Assembly (NCBI GenBank): GCA_000621185.1
Contig: KK211224.1
Location: 420,679-484,678 of the forward strand
Source of the DNA: Franconibacter pulveris DSM 19144
GTDB taxonomy: Bacteria; Pseudomonadota; Gammaproteobacteria; Enterobacterales; Enterobacteriaceae
DNA: 64,000 nt
Direction: 5' to 3'
Shown: one piece after another, positions 39,842 to 49,937 of the stretch
Layout: the number at the start of each line of letters is the position of its first letter
How positions within the stretch are numbered: position 1 is the first letter of the stretch
The notes under the pieces: generated by a model
What the model saw: the letters and a program-made list of their open reading frames with translations, nothing else
Databases searched by the model: none
What the model was told of the DNA's origin: nothing
Position numbers and translations under genes: made by a program

Positions 39842-41209
39842 TTAATCGCAGGCGACGACTTTCATCGCCAGCCCCCCGCGGGAGGTTTCGCGATACTTGG
39901 CGTTCATGTCCTTGCCGGTTTCATACATGGTTTCGATAACCTTATCGAGGCAGACGCGCGGTTCGCTGGTGCGGCGCAGCGCCATACGCGCGGCGTTAAC
40001 CGCTTTCACCGCCGCGATGGCGTTACGCTCGATACAGGGCACCTGCACCTGGCCTGCTACCGGGTCGCAGGTCAGCCCCAGGTTATGTTCCATGCCGATT
40101 TCAGCGGCGATGCAAACCTGCGCAGGGCTTGCGCCGAGCAGCTCAGCCAGCCCCGCCGCCGCCATCGAACAGGCGACGCCCACTTCTCCCTGACAACCCA
40201 CCTCGGCGCCGGAGATCGAGGCGTTCATTTTATAGAGCGAACCGATAGCGCTCGCCACCAGCAGGTAACGGGTGAGAGAGTTAGCGTTTACTTCGCGGAT
40301 GAACTTGTCGTAGTAAGCCAGCACCGCCGGTACGATGCCGCACGCGCCGTTAGTCGGCGCGGTAACCACGCGTCCACCCGCGGCATTCTCTTCATTAACG
40401 GCCAGCGCAAACATGTTTATCCAGTCCACCACGTTCATCGGGTCAACGGTGGTTTTATCATGGCTGACCAGCATACGGCGCAGCGCGGCGGCGCGGCGCG
40501 GCACACGCAGTTTCCCGGGCAACACCCCTTCGGTGGTGATGCCGCGCTCAATGCCGCCGCGCATTACCTCCCAGACGCTCGTCAGGTGCGCTTCCAGCTC
40601 CGCTTTGCTGTGCAGCGCCAGTTCGTTTTGCATCATCAGGCCTGAGAGTGAAAGCCCGGTCTGCTGGCAGTGACGCTGCAGATCCGCCGCGTTGCTATAA
40701 GGATAAGGCACTTCAACCGGCGCGGCGCTGGTCTGGCCGAAGTTCGCTTCATCGACAATAAAGCCGCCGCCGATGGAGTAGTAAGTCTGGCTATAGAGCA
40801 CGCTCTCGCCCGCCAGCGCGGTAATGCGCATGCCGTTCTCGTGCAGCGAAAGGTTGTCGGCGTGAAAATTCATGCACTGGTCTATCGGGAATTCGACTTC
40901 ATGCTGACCGTTCGCCAGCATAAGGCGACCGTGAGTATTCACGTCCTGAATGAAATGGGGGATAGCGTCTATCTCTACCGTGTCCGGCAGGTTGCCCGCC
41001 AGCCCCATAATAATGGCGATGTCGGTATGGTGGCCTTTGCCGGTCAGCGAAAGCGAGCCATAAACATCCACCACCACGCGGGTGACGTTGTGCAGTACTC
41101 CCTTCGCGATAAGGTCGTCCGTAAACTGTTTGCCCGCTTTCATCGGCCCTACGGTGTGAGAGCTGGAAGGGCCAATGCCAATTTTAAAGATATCGAAAAC
41201 ACTGATCAT
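39842..41209 (-). CDS. sdaB: L-serine deaminase II SdaB
   Basis: 455 aa iron-sulfur L-serine dehydratase, same length as E. coli. N-terminal beta domain with GPSSSHTVGPM (about 13-23) and C-terminal alpha domain with TNGACGIVPAVL and the cysteines for the [4Fe-4S] cluster. It converts serine to pyruvate and ammonia. It follows the serine transporter gene sdaC after 65 nt, making a catabolic operon. Confidence 0.96.
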   Translation of the reverse strand: MISVFDIFKIGIGPSSSHTVGPMKAGKQFTDDLIAKGVLHNVTRVVVDVYGSLSLTGKGHHTDIAIIMGLAGNLPDTVEIDAIPHFIQDVNTHGRLMLANGQHEVEFPIDQCMNFHADNLSLHENGMRITALAGESVLYSQTYYSIGGGFIVDEANFGQTSAAPVEVPYPYSNAADLQRHCQQTGLSLSGLMMQNELALHSKAELEAHLTSVWEVMRGGIERGITTEGVLPGKLRVPRRAAALRRMLVSHDKTTVDPMNVVDWINMFALAVNEENAAGGRVVTAPTNGACGIVPAVLAYYDKFIREVNANSLTRYLLVASAIGSLYKMNASISGAEVGCQGEVGVACSMAAAGLAELLGASPAQVCIAAEIGMEHNLGLTCDPVAGQVQVPCIERNAIAAVKAVNAARMALRRTSEPRVCLDKVIETMYETGKDMNAKYRETSRGGLAMKVVACD

Positions 41210-41274
41210 GATGCGTCCGTGGCTTGCGCAGAGAAGCGAGGTGCGCCGCCGCAGGGGGCGGCGCAGGAGAGCAA

Positions 41275-42561
41275 TTAGCTAAACAGGGAGTAGAAAATAG
41301 CGGAGATAGCGATAAGACCCATCACAACCACAAAAACGTTGCTGATATGGCCGCTGTATTTACGCATCGCCGGCACTTTCTGAATGGCGTACATCGGCAT
41401 CAGGAACAGGATCATCGCGATAACCGGGCCGCCCATTGTTTCAATCATGCCGAGGATGCTCGGGTTCAGGGTGGCGACAATCCAGGTGGTCACCAGCATG
41501 AACAGCGCGGTCATGCGGTTCAGCTTGCTGATTTCGATGGTTTTTCCGCGACCGCGCAGCGATTTAATCACCATGCCGTTAAAGCCTTCGCGCGCCCCCA
41601 GATAGTGACCGAGGAAGGATTTGGTGATAGCGATAATTGCGATGATAGGCGCCATCCAGGCGATAACCGGCGCGTTAAAGTGGTTCGCCAGATAAGAAAG
41701 AATGGAGATGTTCTGCGCTTTCGCTTCCGCCAGGTTTTCCGGCGTCAGGCTCAGCACGCAGCTGAAGACGAAGAACATTACGGTCAGCACCATCATGATG
41801 TGCGCGCGAGCCAGGATGCTGGAGCACTTCTTCTCGGCCCCTTCGGCATACTCTTCACGTTTCGCCACGGCGAACGAGGAGATGATTGGCGAGTGGTTAA
41901 AGGAGAAGACCATAACCGGGATCGCCAGCCACAGCGTCATCCACAAACCGTTGCCAGTCGTTGCGCTGCTCAGGGAGAGGGTTTCCAGCGCAGCACCGTT
42001 CCACTGCGGGATCAGATACAGCGCCAGCAGCATCAGCGCGGCGACGAATGGGAAAACCAGCACGCTCATCGCCTTAACAATCATCTGCTCGCCGAAACGC
42101 ACGATGGTCATCATACCGACAATCAGGATAAGCGAAAGGATGGCGCGCGGCGGAGCCGTCATCTGCAACTGGTGCGTCATGAAGCTCTCAACGGTGTTAG
42201 TGATAGCCACGCTGTAAACCAGCAGAATCGGGTAGATAGCGAAGAAGTAGAGCAGGGTGATGAGCTTGCCTGCGCCCACGCCGAAATGTTCTTCCACCAC
42301 TTCCGTAATATCTTCGCCCGGGTTTTTACCGGAGAGCACGAAGCGAGTCAGACCGCGGTGCGCGAAGAAAGTCATGGGAAAAGCGATGATTGCCATAATG
42401 ATAAGTGGGATCAGGCCGCCTACGCCTGCGTTGATGGGCAGGAAAAGTACGCCTGCGCCAATAGCGGTGCCGTAAAGACCCAGCATCCACATGGTGTCGG
42501 TTTTGCGCCAGGCGCTTCGTGCTTCAACCGAAGCAACGGTGCTGGTTTGAGTGGTTTCCAT
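41275..42561 (-). CDS. sdaC: Serine/proton symporter SdaC
   Basis: 428 aa (E. coli 429) of the hydroxy/aromatic amino acid permease family, about 11 membrane segments; [19 protein letters not shown] marks the first. It imports L-serine with protons for SdaB. Good ribosome site GGAGATAC upstream of the ATG. A CRP-like site lies about 160 nt upstream. Confidence 0.96.
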   Translation of the reverse strand: METTQTSTVASVEARSAWRKTDTMWMLGLYGTAIGAGVLFLPINAGVGGLIPLIIMAIIAFPMTFFAHRGLTRFVLSGKNPGEDITEVVEEHFGVGAGKLITLLYFFAIYPILLVYSVAITNTVESFMTHQLQMTAPPRAILSLILIVGMMTIVRFGEQMIVKAMSVLVFPFVAALMLLALYLIPQWNGAALETLSLSSATTGNGLWMTLWLAIPVMVFSFNHSPIISSFAVAKREEYAEGAEKKCSSILARAHIMMVLTVMFFVFSCVLSLTPENLAEAKAQNISILSYLANHFNAPVIAWMAPIIAIIAITKSFLGHYLGAREGFNGMVIKSLRGRGKTIEISKLNRMTALFMLVTTWIVATLNPSILGMIETMGGPVIAMILFLMPMYAIQKVPAMRKYSGHISNVFVVVMGLIAISAIFYSLFS

Positions 42562-42719
42562 CTGTATCTCCTGAAGAACGCATAAAAAGCCGGTTATTAG
42601 TCATATCCAACGAAAAATAGCCTGACTGTAAAATGAAACGCTGTTGATGACGGGTTTTTTATAATTTTTCCCCGTAACTATTGGCGGGCGGAAAGATACA
42701 TTCATGTTACGAATGCATC

Positions 42720-42735
42720 AGTGATCCCGATCGCA
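42720..42735. promoter_or_regulatory. Candidate CRP site upstream of sdaC
   Basis: Minus strand TGCGATCGGGATCACT matches TGTGA-N6-TCACA at 8 of 10 defined positions. sdaC is known to be CRP-dependent in E. coli. The remainder of the 467-nt sdaC-ppnN spacer (42562-43028) is AT-rich; apart from the ppnN terminator I see nothing else assignable in it. Confidence 0.4.
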
Positions 42736-42984
42736 ATTGCAATAATCCACCTTTATTAAGGGTATTTTTTAGGGCATCTGTCTACTTTCACGGCATCAAT
42801 TGGCATTAACGCACGCAAAGCCTGCCATTTGTGGATGTTGAGGTAAATATAAGGAAATCGAATAGATCATTTTTTGCTGAAAATATGGCGAGTCACAGCG
42901 TTTCACCTTGCTGATAGATAAATTCGAATGATTATTGCTGGTGAAAAATGCGTCGCAATCGTTTTCGCCTTGAGGCGGAAAGGA

Positions 42985-43013
42985 AATAAAAAAGGCGACC
43001 ATTCGGCCGCCTT
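42985..43013 (-). terminator. Terminator of ppnN
   Basis: Minus strand AAGGCGGCC-GAAT-GGTCGCCTT (with G:T pairs) followed by TTTTATTTCC. Confidence 0.75.
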
Positions 43014-43028
43014 ATGAAAGGGGGTTAA

Positions 43029-44393
43029 TCAGGTGCAAATCTCATAACATGGGATATAGGCCGAGCCTGGCAGCTTCATACGATGCTGGGCGACAAAGCC
43101 CTGCAGCAGATCGTCCATTCGCTTCATCATGCGCGGGTCGCCGTGAATTTTATACGGCCCGAATTGCTCAATGGCGCGGATGCCCACCTCTTTCACGTTG
43201 CCTGCGACAATGCCTGAGAACGCCCGGCGCAGGTCAGCGGCCAGCAGCTCCGTCGGCTGGTCCGGGTAAAGCTTCAGGTTGGCCATGTTGGCGTGCGACG
43301 GTTCGAAAGGCACCTGTAAGTCTGGCGCAATGCGAATCGACCAGTTAAAGCTGTAAGCGTCGCCGGTCTCACGACGGTTTTCTTTCACCATCGGCATCGC
43401 TTTTTTCATCTGGCGCGCCACTTCGGCGGCATCGTCGATGATTATCCGATAATGCTCGCGCGCCTGATGTCCCAGCGTATTGACGATAAACTCATCCAGC
43501 ACGCGGAAGTAATCGGCGCTCTCTCTCGGACCGGTGAGAATAAGCGGCAACACCTGCTCGCGGTTGTGCGGGTTCATCAGGATGCCGAGCAGATAAAGCA
43601 ACTCTTCCGCCGTGCCGACGCCGCCCGGGAAAATCACAATGCCGTGGGCGATACGCACAAAGGCTTCAAGGCGTTTTTCGATATCCGGCATGATGATAAG
43701 TTCGTTGACCAGCGGGTTAGGCGGCTCGGCGGCAATAATAGAAGGCTCGGTCATGCCGATAAAGCGCCCGTCCTTATAGCGCTGCTGGGCATGGCCTACC
43801 GCCGCGCCTTTCATTGGCGCTTCCATCGCGCCCGGGCCGCAACCGGTGCAGATATTCAGCTCCCGCAACCCAAGCTGCGTGCCGACACGGCGAGCATACA
43901 GGTATTCGGTTTCATTAATGGAGTGACCGCCCCAGCAGACCACCATATTCGGCGCTTCGCCAACGTGCAGCGCCCGGGCGTTGCGCAGAATGGAAAAGAC
44001 CAGGTTGGTGATGTGGATAGAATCATCCAGATCCAGATGCTGGAAGCGCCCGGCGTTAGAGATTTGACCATTAACGAACAGGATATCGCGCAGCACGGCA
44101 AACAGGTTGGCCTGAATGGACCGGATGATGCGCCCGTCCACAAAAGCTTCTTCCGGCGGGTTGATCAGCTCAAGCTTGACCCCGCGTTCGCGACGCAGCA
44201 CGTTGATATCAAAATTCTCAAAACGTGACAGCAATTCCTTGCTGTTGTCGGTCTGACTCCCCGAATTAAGCACCGCAAGCGAACAATTGCGAAAAAGTTG
44301 ATAAAGATCGCTGCTGGCGGTGCGTTTGAGCATGTCCACTTCCAGCTGCGACAATAAATCCATTGAGCCAAGAGGGCTAATATGTGTAATCAA
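43029..44393 (-). CDS. ppnN: Pyrimidine/purine 5'-nucleotide nucleosidase PpnN (YgdH)
   Basis: 454 aa, same as E. coli. The LOG-family signature is [16 protein letters not shown] (about 256-271), flanked by PpnN-specific N- and C-terminal domains. It hydrolyses nucleoside monophosphates to base and ribose 5-phosphate and is stimulated by (p)ppGpp, which links it to relA at 57-59 kb. Monocistronic. Confidence 0.95.
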   Translation of the reverse strand: MITHISPLGSMDLLSQLEVDMLKRTASSDLYQLFRNCSLAVLNSGSQTDNSKELLSRFENFDINVLRRERGVKLELINPPEEAFVDGRIIRSIQANLFAVLRDILFVNGQISNAGRFQHLDLDDSIHITNLVFSILRNARALHVGEAPNMVVCWGGHSINETEYLYARRVGTQLGLRELNICTGCGPGAMEAPMKGAAVGHAQQRYKDGRFIGMTEPSIIAAEPPNPLVNELIIMPDIEKRLEAFVRIAHGIVIFPGGVGTAEELLYLLGILMNPHNREQVLPLILTGPRESADYFRVLDEFIVNTLGHQAREHYRIIIDDAAEVARQMKKAMPMVKENRRETGDAYSFNWSIRIAPDLQVPFEPSHANMANLKLYPDQPTELLAADLRRAFSGIVAGNVKEVGIRAIEQFGPYKIHGDPRMMKRMDDLLQGFVAQHRMKLPGSAYIPCYEICT

Positions 44394-44464
44394 GTGAGCT
44401 CCTTACGGGGCGAGAATCGCCGCTCCCTCTGATTACAATAGCCCCGGCCTGTTCGGTTTAACAA

Positions 44465-44491
44465 CCCGCCGGGAGAAAATGTCCCGGCGGG
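44465..44491 (-). terminator. Hairpin downstream of queF
   Basis: CCCGCCGGGA-GAAAATG-TCCCGGCGGG, ten-base-pair stem 10 nt past the queF stop; the T tract is weak (TTGTT), so it may work mainly as a 3'-end stabiliser. Confidence 0.65.
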
Positions 44492-44500
44492 CGGCTTCGT

Positions 44501-45343
44501 TTACTGGCGCACCAGACGGCCCGTGGCGGGGTGAAAAACGGTATTGGCGCGCCAGGGGTTGATATCCAGGCCGCCGCGGCGGGTGTAGCGGGCGTAGACG
44601 CTCAGTTTCTCAGGCCCGCAGAAGCGCTGAATGTCATTAAAAATGCGCTCCACGCACTGCTCGTGAAATTCGTTATGGTGACGGAAAGAGACCAGATAGC
44701 GCAGCAGCTTTTCGCGGTCGAGTTGCGGGCCGCGGTAGCTAATCTGCACGGAGCCCCAGTCCGGCTGATTGGTGATAAGGCAGTTGGATTTAAGCAGGTG
44801 GCTGACCAGCGTCTCTTCCACAATCTTTTCGCCCGCCGCCCCCTTCAGGTAGTTGGCGTCGAACTCATAGTTATCAATCGAAATATCCTGCTCGTCGATA
44901 CACTCGCCGTGGAAGTGCGCAACGGGTTCGCCTTCAAGTTCGCTCAGGCGATAAAGCCGTACTTCAACGTCGCCTTCCGCGCAGGCGGTTAAATCGCGCT
45001 GTAGCGTTTCCCGCACGTTTTCCCAGGATGAGAAACGCGTCTGATTGAAGCTATTAAGATAAAGCTTGAAGCTTTTTGACTCGACCAGGTTCCGGCTGCG
45101 GGCATCCAGGGAGACTTCGCCCACGGCGACCTGCGGCAGGCCGTTTTGGTTAAGCCAGGAGAGTTCATAGAGCGTCCAGATATCTGCGCCGTGGAACGGC
45201 AGGCTTTCGGCGCTCAGGCCGAGCGGGTCGCGGTTCAGGCTGCGCGGAACCGGTTGCAGCAGGGCGGCGTCATATTCGTCGCGGTAATCCGTGGTTTTAC
45301 CCAGCGTCAGGCCGCTCAGCGCCTGGTGGTTTTCGTAAGACAT
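44501..45343 (-). CDS. queF: NADPH-dependent 7-cyano-7-deazaguanine reductase QueF
   Basis: 280 aa (E. coli 282), the long YqcD-type two-domain form. The thioimide cysteine is C188 with D195 close by ([15 protein letters not shown]), and the QueF NADPH motif [12 protein letters not shown] is at about 88-99. It reduces preQ0 to preQ1 for queuosine in tRNA. Divergent from syd; I see no preQ1 riboswitch in the 70-nt gap. Confidence 0.96.
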   Translation of the reverse strand: MSYENHQALSGLTLGKTTDYRDEYDAALLQPVPRSLNRDPLGLSAESLPFHGADIWTLYELSWLNQNGLPQVAVGEVSLDARSRNLVESKSFKLYLNSFNQTRFSSWENVRETLQRDLTACAEGDVEVRLYRLSELEGEPVAHFHGECIDEQDISIDNYEFDANYLKGAAGEKIVEETLVSHLLKSNCLITNQPDWGSVQISYRGPQLDREKLLRYLVSFRHHNEFHEQCVERIFNDIQRFCGPEKLSVYARYTRRGGLDINPWRANTVFHPATGRLVRQ

Positions 45344-45413
45344 GCGTCACCATCAATAATACGGGTACAATATGACGTTAAGTGTACCGTACCTGGTAGA
45401 GAGAGAGAATCTG

Positions 45414-45959
45414 GTGGATAACGAAGTACAACTGGCGCTCGCCGCTTTTACCGACCTTTATTGTGAAGCCTGGCGGCAAAAAGCGGGCACCGGCCCGCAA
45501 AGTGAAGCGCTTTATGGCGTACCGTCGCCCTGTGTTGTCGCCACGCGGGGCGAAACCGTAGAGTGGCAGCCGCAGCGTTTTTCCTCGTCGGCCACGCTGG
45601 AAGCGGTAGAGCGGGCGCTGGAGATTCAGATTCAACCAGCGGCGCATGCGTTTTATGCCTCGCAGCTTGCAGGCGACATGCCGGCGCGGTTCAACGATAT
45701 GACGTTAACCCTGCTGCAGGCCTGGAGCGAAGATGATTTTCAGCGCGTTCAGGAAAATTTAATCGGCCATCTGGTTATGCAAAAGCGCCTGAAGCTGTCG
45801 CCGACGGTTTTTCTCGCCACGCTGGAAGATGAAATGGAAGTGGTTTCGCTCTGTAATCTCACCGGCGAAGTGGTGCGTGAAAGAGTGGGCACGAAGCAGC
45901 GAAGCGTGCTGTCGCCGGGTCTCGCCGCATTTTTGCAAGCGTTGAGGCCTGATGTGTAA
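45414..45959 (+). CDS. syd: SecY-interacting protein Syd
   Basis: 181 aa with the GTG at 45414, preceded by GAGAGAGAAT; this equals the E. coli length, and an ATG 14 codons upstream has no counterpart. Acidic protein; LYGVPSPC, QPTxHxFY-like (QPAAHAFYASQ) and LLQAWSEDDFQRVQENLIGHLV match Syd. It binds SecY and probably monitors the translocon. csrB follows downstream, as in E. coli. Confidence 0.95.
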   Translation: MDNEVQLALAAFTDLYCEAWRQKAGTGPQSEALYGVPSPCVVATRGETVEWQPQRFSSSATLEAVERALEIQIQPAAHAFYASQLAGDMPARFNDMTLTLLQAWSEDDFQRVQENLIGHLVMQKRLKLSPTVFLATLEDEMEVVSLCNLTGEVVRERVGTKQRSVLSPGLAAFLQALRPDV

Positions 45960-45979
45960 GACAATTTTGCTCCTCAATT

Positions 45980-45997
45980 TGTAAGAGATGTCTCACA
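45980..45997. promoter_or_regulatory. UvrY (GacA-type) binding site upstream of csrB
   Basis: TGTAAG-AGATGT-CTCACA matches the GacA/UvrY consensus TGTAAG-N6-CTTACA with one mismatch, about 180 nt upstream of the csrB start, where UvrY acts in E. coli. Further TGTAAGAC half-sites occur near 46002 and 46134. Confidence 0.65.
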
Positions 45998-46168
45998 AGT
46001 CTGTAAGACATCAGCGTTATATTTCGGGATTTCCTTAAAAGCCAGTATTTACATTTCCTTAATTATTAACGGCTTATAAAGCGATCTCATACTTACGAAT
46101 GAAACTAAAGTGAAATCATAATCAAACAGTGCCTTGTAAGACTTCAGTGAATAGGCGATTCTATCTGC

Positions 46169-46536
46169 GTCGACAAGGAGTCGCACAGTGAAGTGGCTGT
46201 CAGGATGATGGGGCTTCACAACAGGACACGCCGGAGTGCGTTGCAAGGAAGGCTTCAGGAACGAAGCGAAAGGAGAGCGCAGGAGCGCTAAGGGACACCT
46301 CCAGGAAGGAGAATGAGAGCCGATCAGGATGAACGGTGGGTCAGGATGACTAAGGACGATGCGTCAGGGGGGCGCAAAGTAAACGTCAGGATGATGTGCT
46401 GCAGGATGCATTAAAAAGGATGACAGGTCGAAAGGCCGCTGGAAAAGTTGTCACGGACGAGCAGGGAGCATTAAGAAGTAGCCGGACTGCTGCGAAACGA
46501 ACCGGGAGCACTGTTTTTACAGTGCTCCCTTTTTTT
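46169..46536 (+). ncRNA. csrB: CsrB small RNA
   Basis: 368 nt (E. coli 369), starting GTCGACAAGGAGTC and ending in the terminator GGGAGCACTG-TTTTTA-CAGTGCTCCC plus T tract. I count about 22 GGA motifs, many in hairpin loops as CAGGATG, i.e. CsrA-binding sites. It sequesters CsrA and so relieves post-transcriptional repression of glycogen, biofilm and stress genes. Position between syd and yqcC is conserved. Transcription depends on BarA-UvrY; barA is 6 kb downstream. Confidence 0.97.
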
Positions 46537-46604
46537 ATGCTTTTTTCCTCCGCCCCGCACAATGCTATGCTTCGCCCCCACGCTTTTACCCAGTCGAGGT
46601 CTTC

Positions 46605-46934
46605 ATGAAACGCGAAGAACAACTCCGTGAGCAGCTATTGCGCGTTGAAGCAGCGCTCCGCCAGCATCAGCTCTGGCAAAGCACGCCACCGGATGCTGCT
46701 GCATTCAGCAGCACGCAGCCTTTTTGTATGGATACGCTGGAGCCTTACGAATGGCTGCAGTGGGTTTTGATCCCGCGTATGCACGCTTTGCTGGATGCGG
46801 GCGGCGAACTGCCGGGCGCCTTTGCGGTGGCGCCTTATTATGAGATAGCTCTGGAGGCGCAGCACCCGGGCCGTGAGGCCGTGCTGGCTGAGTTACTGGA
46901 GCTTGATGCGCTTTTCACGGGTGACGATGCGTGA
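46605..46934 (+). CDS. yqcC: YqcC family protein (DUF446)
   Basis: 109 aa, same as E. coli. PF04287 small helical protein: QLLRVEAALRQHQLW, FCMDTLEPYEWLQWVLIPRM. Function unknown. The end overlaps truC by 4 nt, so it is coupled to the pseudouridine synthase and may assist it. Confidence 0.92.
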   Translation: MKREEQLREQLLRVEAALRQHQLWQSTPPDAAAFSSTQPFCMDTLEPYEWLQWVLIPRMHALLDAGGELPGAFAVAPYYEIALEAQHPGREAVLAELLELDALFTGDDA

Positions 46935-47722
46935 GCCTTGAGATTATCTACCAGGACGAGTGGCTGGTGGCGGTGAATAAGCCCTCCGGCTGGCTGGTGC
47001 ATCGCAGTTGGCTGGATCGCGATGAGAAAGTCGTGGTGATGCAGACGGTGCGCGACCAGATAGGCCAGCACGTTTTTACCGCCCATCGCCTCGACAGACC
47101 CACTTCCGGCGTACTGCTGATGGGGCTTTCCAGCGAGACGGGGCGCCTGCTGGCGCAGCAGTTTGAGCAGCACCAAATCCAGAAACGTTATCACGCCATT
47201 GTGCGGGGCTGGTTGCAGGCTGAAGGCGAACTGGACTACGCGCTTACCGAAGAGCTGGATAAAATCGGCGACAAATATTCCCGCGCCGATAAAGCGCCGC
47301 AACCCGCCGTCACCCACTACCGTGGACTTGCCGTTACCGAAATGCCGGTCGCGGTGGGGCGTTATGCTACGGCGCGCTACAGTCTTGTGGAAATGTTGCC
47401 GAAGACCGGGCGCAAGCACCAGTTACGTCGTCATATGGCGCATCTTCGCCACCCGATTATTGGCGATTCAAAGCACGGAGACTTGCGCCAGAATCGCGCG
47501 GCGGCGGCGCAGTTTGGCTGCGACAGGCTGATGCTGCACGCAAGCGAACTGTCGCTCGCGCATCCGGTTACCGGCGAGCCGTTAACGCTGCGGGCGCGCT
47601 TTGACGCCACCTGGATGCAAGCGCTGTCACATTTCGGCTGGCGGGGAATTCTCCCGATGAATGAAGACCTTGAGTTTAACGCGCCTGACGTCCAGGATGA
47701 GCTAAACGAGCCTGACACTTAA
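46931..47722 (+). CDS. truC: tRNA pseudouridine(65) synthase TruC
   Basis: 263 aa (E. coli 260) from a GTG overlapping the yqcC stop. RluA-family catalytic Asp is D55 in [14 protein letters not shown], with [15 protein letters not shown] and DSKHGD downstream. It makes pseudouridine at position 65 of tRNA-Ile1 and tRNA-Asp. Confidence 0.95.
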   Translation: MSLEIIYQDEWLVAVNKPSGWLVHRSWLDRDEKVVVMQTVRDQIGQHVFTAHRLDRPTSGVLLMGLSSETGRLLAQQFEQHQIQKRYHAIVRGWLQAEGELDYALTEELDKIGDKYSRADKAPQPAVTHYRGLAVTEMPVAVGRYATARYSLVEMLPKTGRKHQLRRHMAHLRHPIIGDSKHGDLRQNRAAAAQFGCDRLMLHASELSLAHPVTGEPLTLRARFDATWMQALSHFGWRGILPMNEDLEFNAPDVQDELNEPDT

Positions 47723-47733
47723 GAGGTATAACG

Positions 47734-48183
47734 ATGGCGAAAGTAGGGATTTTTGTCGGCACCATGTATGGAAACTCGCTGCTGGTGGCGGAAGAGGCGG
47801 AGGCTATCCTTAAAGGCCACGGCCATGACGCCGCCGTCTACGAAGACCCGGAACTGGCGGACTGGGAGAACTATCGCAACGCGTATGTTCTTGTCGTCAC
47901 CTCCACCACCGGGCAGGGCGATCTTCCGGACAGCATCGTGCCGCTGTATGAAGGGATTAAAGATAAAATCGGCTACCAGCCTGAACTACGCTATGGGCTG
48001 ATTGCGCTCGGCGACAGCACTTACGCTAACTTCTGCGGCGGCGGTAAAAAATTCGACGCGCTGTTGCAGGAGCAGGGCGCGACCCGCACAGGCGAAGTGC
48101 TGACTATCGACGCAAGCGAGTACCCGGAGCCGGAAACGCTCTCCAATCCCTGGGTTGAGAACTGGAGCGCCTTGCTCAAGTAA
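47734..48183 (+). CDS. yqcA: Flavodoxin YqcA
   Basis: 149 aa, same as E. coli YqcA (flavodoxin C). FMN phosphate loop TMYGNS (about 10-15), [12 protein letters not shown] (about 57-68) and [17 protein letters not shown] (about 91-107). Electron partner unknown; it follows truC after 11 nt in the yqcC-truC-yqcA operon. Confidence 0.95.
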   Translation: MAKVGIFVGTMYGNSLLVAEEAEAILKGHGHDAAVYEDPELADWENYRNAYVLVVTSTTGQGDLPDSIVPLYEGIKDKIGYQPELRYGLIALGDSTYANFCGGGKKFDALLQEQGATRTGEVLTIDASEYPEPETLSNPWVENWSALLK

Positions 48184-48190
48184 CCCTTTG

Positions 48191-48214
48191 CTGCCCGGTT
48201 CGCCGGGCAGTTTT
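48191..48214 (+). terminator. Terminator of yqcC-truC-yqcA
   Basis: CTGCCCGG-TTCG-CCGGGCAG followed by TTTT; UUCG tetraloop. Confidence 0.9.
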
Positions 48215-48341
48215 CCCTCTATCACCCTCTCTTATTTCGCCGCCGCTGCGGCGTCAAGCGACACACCTCACACTCCTTCAACCAGCCTTGCCTCTCTCTT
48301 CAAATAAGCCACTTTCATTTACGGTTGTGTGAAATATCTCC

Positions 48342-48359
48342 CATTCGCCTGGGCGAATG
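48342..48359. promoter_or_regulatory. Perfect palindrome upstream of gudP (candidate operator)
   Basis: CATTCGCC-TG-GGCGAATG, eight-base-pair arms and a 2-nt centre, 222-239 nt upstream of gudP. A CRP-like half match (TGTGA-N6-TCCCA at 48329-48344) overlaps it. CdaR is the known activator of gud genes in E. coli, so a CdaR site is possible but unproven. The rest of the 398-nt spacer (48184-48581) shows only the yqcA terminator and an inverted repeat CATTCTGA/TCAGAATG at 48510-48517 and 48539-48546. Confidence 0.4.
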
Positions 48360-48581
48360 CCAAAAATAGACAGTTAATCGTGCCTGTAATGTTAGGGCGC
48401 TGCACGATGAGAGCCTGAAAACCCGCCGATATACTCAGACCGTCAGATAAAAAAGCAGCAGCAAAGGGGCGATTTCCCGGCGCCAGAACTGCGACAACCC
48501 TTACCCCGTCATTCTGATTACCCTACAGGTTGTGCTGTTCAGAATGAATGTAGCCAACCGCTATGATTCAGGAGTGCAACA

Positions 48582-49937
48582 ATGAATACATTAAGCCAGG
48601 CGGCGAGCGTGGCGGAAAAACGCACAAACGCCCGCTATTGGATTGTGGTGATGTTGTTTATCGTCACCTCGTTTAACTACGGTGACCGCGCCACCTTATC
48701 CATCGCCGGTTCGGAAATGGCGAAAGAGATCGGGCTTGACCCGGTGGGTATGGGCTACGTCTTCTCCGCGTTCTCCTGGGCCTATGTCATCGGCCAGATC
48801 CCAGGCGGCTGGCTGCTCGACCGCTTCGGCTCTAAACGCGTCTACTTCTGGTCTATCTTTATCTGGTCGCTCTTTACCCTGCTGCAGGGCTTCGTCGATA
48901 TCTTCAGCGGTTTCGGCATTATCGTTGCGCTCTTTACGCTGCGCTTCCTGGTCGGGCTTGCCGAAGCGCCTTCCTTCCCCGGCAACAGCCGCATCGTCGC
49001 GGCCTGGTTCCCGGCCCAGGAGAGGGGCACGGCGGTCGCGATTTTTAACTCCGCGCAATACTTCGCGACCGTTATCTTCGCGCCCATCATGGGCTGGCTG
49101 ACGCACGAGGTGGGCTGGTCGCACGTCTTCTTCTTCATGGGCGGCCTTGGCATCGTTATCAGCTTTATCTGGCTGAAAGTCATTCATGAACCGAACCAGC
49201 ATCCGGGCGTGAATAAACGTGAGCTGGAATACATCGAGCAGGGCGGCGGCCTGATCAACATGGATCAGAAAAAGGCACAGACCACCGTGCCGATGCGCCA
49301 GAAATGGGGGCAGATTAAACAACTGCTGGGTTCGCGCATGATGATTGGCGTTTATATCGGCCAGTACTGCATCAACGCGTTGACCTACTTTTTCATCACC
49401 TGGTTCCCGGTTTACTTAGTGCAGGCGCGCGGCATGTCGATTCTGAAAGCGGGGTTTGTGGCCTCTGTTCCCGCCGTCTGCGGTTTCATCGGCGGCGTGC
49501 TGGGCGGCGTGATTTCCGACTGGCTGATGCGCCGCACCGGCTCGCTCAACATCGCCCGCAAAACGCCCATCGTGCTGGGCATGCTGCTCTCCATGACCAT
49601 GGTCTTTTGTAACTATGTCGATGTGGAATGGATGATTATCGGTTTTATGGCGATGGCTTTCTTCGGCAAGGGCATCGGCGCGCTGGGCTGGGCGGTCATG
49701 GCGGACACGGCGCCGAAAGAGATAAGCGGTCTCTCTGGCGGCCTGTTCAACATGTTCGGCAACATCTCCGGCATCGTCACGCCTATCGCCATCGGCTATA
49801 TCGTCGGTGTCTCCGGATCTTTTAACGGCGCGCTGATTTACGTTGGCGTCCATGCGCTGGTGGCGGTGCTGAGCTACCTCTTCCTGGTGGGCGATATCAA
49901 ACGTATTGAGCTCAAACCGGTTGCGGAGACGAAATAA
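48582..49937 (+). CDS. gudP: D-glucarate/D-galactarate MFS transporter GudP
   Basis: 451 aa (E. coli 450), ACS family of the major facilitators with 12 membrane segments; [23 protein letters not shown] opens the first helix and [14 protein letters not shown] is the inter-helix 2-3 motif. It imports glucarate with protons. First gene of gudP-gudX-gudD; its stop shares one base with the gudX start (TAATG). Confidence 0.95.
   Translation: MNTLSQAASVAEKRTNARYWIVVMLFIVTSFNYGDRATLSIAGSEMAKEIGLDPVGMGYVFSAFSWAYVIGQIPGGWLLDRFGSKRVYFWSIFIWSLFTLLQGFVDIFSGFGIIVALFTLRFLVGLAEAPSFPGNSRIVAAWFPAQERGTAVAIFNSAQYFATVIFAPIMGWLTHEVGWSHVFFFMGGLGIVISFIWLKVIHEPNQHPGVNKRELEYIEQGGGLINMDQKKAQTTVPMRQKWGQIKQLLGSRMMIGVYIGQYCINALTYFFITWFPVYLVQARGMSILKAGFVASVPAVCGFIGGVLGGVISDWLMRRTGSLNIARKTPIVLGMLLSMTMVFCNYVDVEWMIIGFMAMAFFGKGIGALGWAVMADTAPKEISGLSGGLFNMFGNISGIVTPIAIGYIVGVSGSFNGALIYVGVHALVAVLSYLFLVGDIKRIELKPVAETK

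Noticed and set aside
41224-42585. 453-codon plus-strand frame antisense to sdaC
   Set aside because: His/Asp/Arg-rich shadow frame typical of GC-rich DNA opposite a membrane-protein gene; sdaC is unambiguous.
45344-45413. Possible preQ1 riboswitch before queF
   Set aside because: The queF-syd gap is only 70 nt and shows no preQ1 aptamer-like pseudoknot.
46396-46608. 70-codon frame upstream of yqcC, and a minus-strand frame opposite it
   Set aside because: They lie within csrB and its terminator.
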